From positions 1 to 6,324 of the forward strand of contig CAMLER010000311.1 of assembly GCA_946478915.1 (NCBI GenBank): a stretch of 6,324 nucleotides of DNA. Direction: 5' to 3'. The position numbers and the translations under genes are program-made. Below, piece after piece: positions 5,404 to 6,324 of the stretch. The DNA is from an uncultured Chryseolinea sp. (lineage in GTDB: Bacteria; Bacteroidota; Bacteroidia; Cytophagales; Cyclobacteriaceae). The notes beneath the pieces are model-generated. The model was not told the DNA's origin. It saw nothing but the letters and a program-made list of their open reading frames with translations, and searched no databases. Every line of letters starts with the position of its first letter. Within the stretch, counting starts at the first letter, position 1.

Positions 5404-6324
5404 ATGAATTCAGTCGATCTGATACCACATCTGTTCCGCACGGAGTACAGAAAAATAGTATCAGTTCTGGTTAAACGTTTTGGACTCGAACACCTTGAGG
5501 TTGCTGAAGATATTACGAGCGACACGTTCCTGACAGCGACTCAATCTTGGGGGATCGAAGGTGTTCCTGATCGTCCAACGGCATGGCTATACCAGGTTGC
5601 GAGGAACAAAGCTATAAATTTCTTGCAGCGCGAGAATCGCTTTGCCAAAATCATGTCCCATGATTTAAAAACCGACAACAGTGAAAATTTGTGGGATGTG
5701 GACCTCTCACCTCAAAATATAAATGATAGCCAGTTGCGCGTCATGTTTGCTATATGTCATCCGCGCCTGCCACAGGAAGGTCAGATAGGACTTGCCCTCC
5801 GAATCCTTTGTGGGTTTGGAATTGAGGAAATTGCCAACGCCTTTGTTACTAACAAAGAAACTATAAATAAAAGGTTGCTTAGGGCCAAGCAGATGTTGCG
5901 AAACGAAAATATCAACACAAATTTCTCTGATGCAGATCTCGAAGCCAGACTGCCATCGGTGATCAAGACCATCTATCTCCTTTTTAATGAAGGATACTAC
6001 TCAATCAGCCAGCCCCAAACTTTACGAAAGGACCTTTGCCTGGAAGCCATGCGGCTTTGTACCATGTTGATTGAAAATGAAAGCACTGATAAACCTGAAG
6101 TCAATGCACTACTGGCCCTCATGTGTTTCCACTTTTCAAGATTTGAAGCACGGATCTCAAGCCAGGGCGAAATAATTTTATATCAGGATCAGGATCAAAG
6201 TTTATGGAATACGGATCTCATAGCTAAAGGTGGATACTTTTTTAAGCGCGGTGCAAGCGGAGATAAGGTATCAAGGTATCATCTTGAGGCCGCTATTGCC
6301 TATTGGAATTGTCAACCTGCAGAT
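5404..6324 (+). CDS. ECF42-type RNA polymerase sigma factor with DUF6596-like C-terminal extension, 3' end outside window
   Basis: The frame opens with the ATG at 5404, one base after the YCII stop, and stays open to the window edge (307 codons). ECF42 proteins are about 400-420 residues, so roughly 100 are missing. Sigma region 2 spans about 8-77, with AEDITSDTFLTATQSW (34-49) and WLYQVARNKAINFLQREN (61-78). Sigma region 4 spans about 108-165, with QLRVMFAICHPRLP (110-123) and a helix-turn-helix at IEEIANAF...NKRLLRAKQML (140-165). The extension begins at about 183 with LPSVIKTIYLLFNEGYYS, a hallmark of this group, followed by EVNALLALMCFHFSRFEAR, YQDQDQSLWN and YHLEAAIAYWN. ECF42 members lack a linked anti-sigma factor, and none is seen here. 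In studied cases the extension is required for activity. It probably directs RNA polymerase to its own operon and perhaps the divergent gene. Confidence 0.93.
   Translation, partial: MNSVDLIPHLFRTEYRKIVSVLVKRFGLEHLEVAEDITSDTFLTATQSWGIEGVPDRPTAWLYQVARNKAINFLQRENRFAKIMSHDLKTDNSENLWDVDLSPQNINDSQLRVMFAICHPRLPQEGQIGLALRILCGFGIEEIANAFVTNKETINKRLLRAKQMLRNENINTNFSDADLEARLPSVIKTIYLLFNEGYYSISQPQTLRKDLCLEAMRLCTMLIENESTDKPEVNALLALMCFHFSRFEARISSQGEIILYQDQDQSLWNTDLIAKGGYFFKRGASGDKVSRYHLEAAIAYWNCQPAD

Noticed and set aside
5199..5525. Open frame of 108 codons on the minus strand
   Set aside because: It overlaps the YCII gene and the start of the sigma factor gene in antisense; both of those carry strong family signatures.
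6184..6196. Tandem CAGGAT CAGGAT repeat
   Set aside because: It encodes the QDQD part of a segment conserved in ECF42-type proteins, so it reflects protein sequence rather than a DNA repeat.

Overview
The window looks like an ordinary chromosomal stretch from a member of the Bacteroidota, possibly of the Cytophagales. The evidence is moderate A+T content, starts that mostly lack strong Shine-Dalgarno sequences, the Bacteroidota style of the lipoprotein and ECF sigma factor sequences, and one promoter candidate of the TTTG / TAnnTTTG type. The phylum is reasonably secure and the order is a guess. No mobile element, CRISPR array, tRNA or rRNA was recognised.

Layout: (1) 1-963, plus strand, the C-terminal part of a PAS-containing sensor histidine kinase that enters from the left. 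(2) 1049-2167, minus strand, a receiver-histidine kinase protein convergent with the first kinase across an 85-bp gap. (3) 2168-2427, a 260-bp gap with short palindromes. (4) 2428-3684, minus strand, a predicted lipoprotein of unknown function, probably of the DUF6786 type. (5) 3763-4263, minus strand, a four-helix membrane protein of the DUF1772 type. (6) 4264-4474, a divergent promoter region with a perfect 14-bp palindrome and a 9-bp motif repeated once toward each flanking gene. (7) 4475 to the right edge, plus strand, a compact three-gene unit: RibD-C/dihydrofolate-reductase-like protein, YCII-related (DGPF) protein, and an ECF42-type sigma factor with a C-terminal extension, cut by the window end.

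The most coherent biology is the right-hand operon. ECF42 sigma factors are known to sit beside DGPF/YCII proteins, and a RibD-C reductase-like protein leads the cluster here. The genes are spaced 16 bp and 1 bp apart, so they are probably co-transcribed. The divergent DUF1772 gene shares the TGCTGTCCA motif with the operon and may belong to the same regulon; that is inference. The two kinases on the left show no visible link to the right-hand cluster, and neither has a stand-alone response regulator gene in the window. No clearly unprecedented system was found. The points most worth a check are the shared divergent motif, the palindrome, and the undefined role of the ECF42/DGPF/RibD-C unit.
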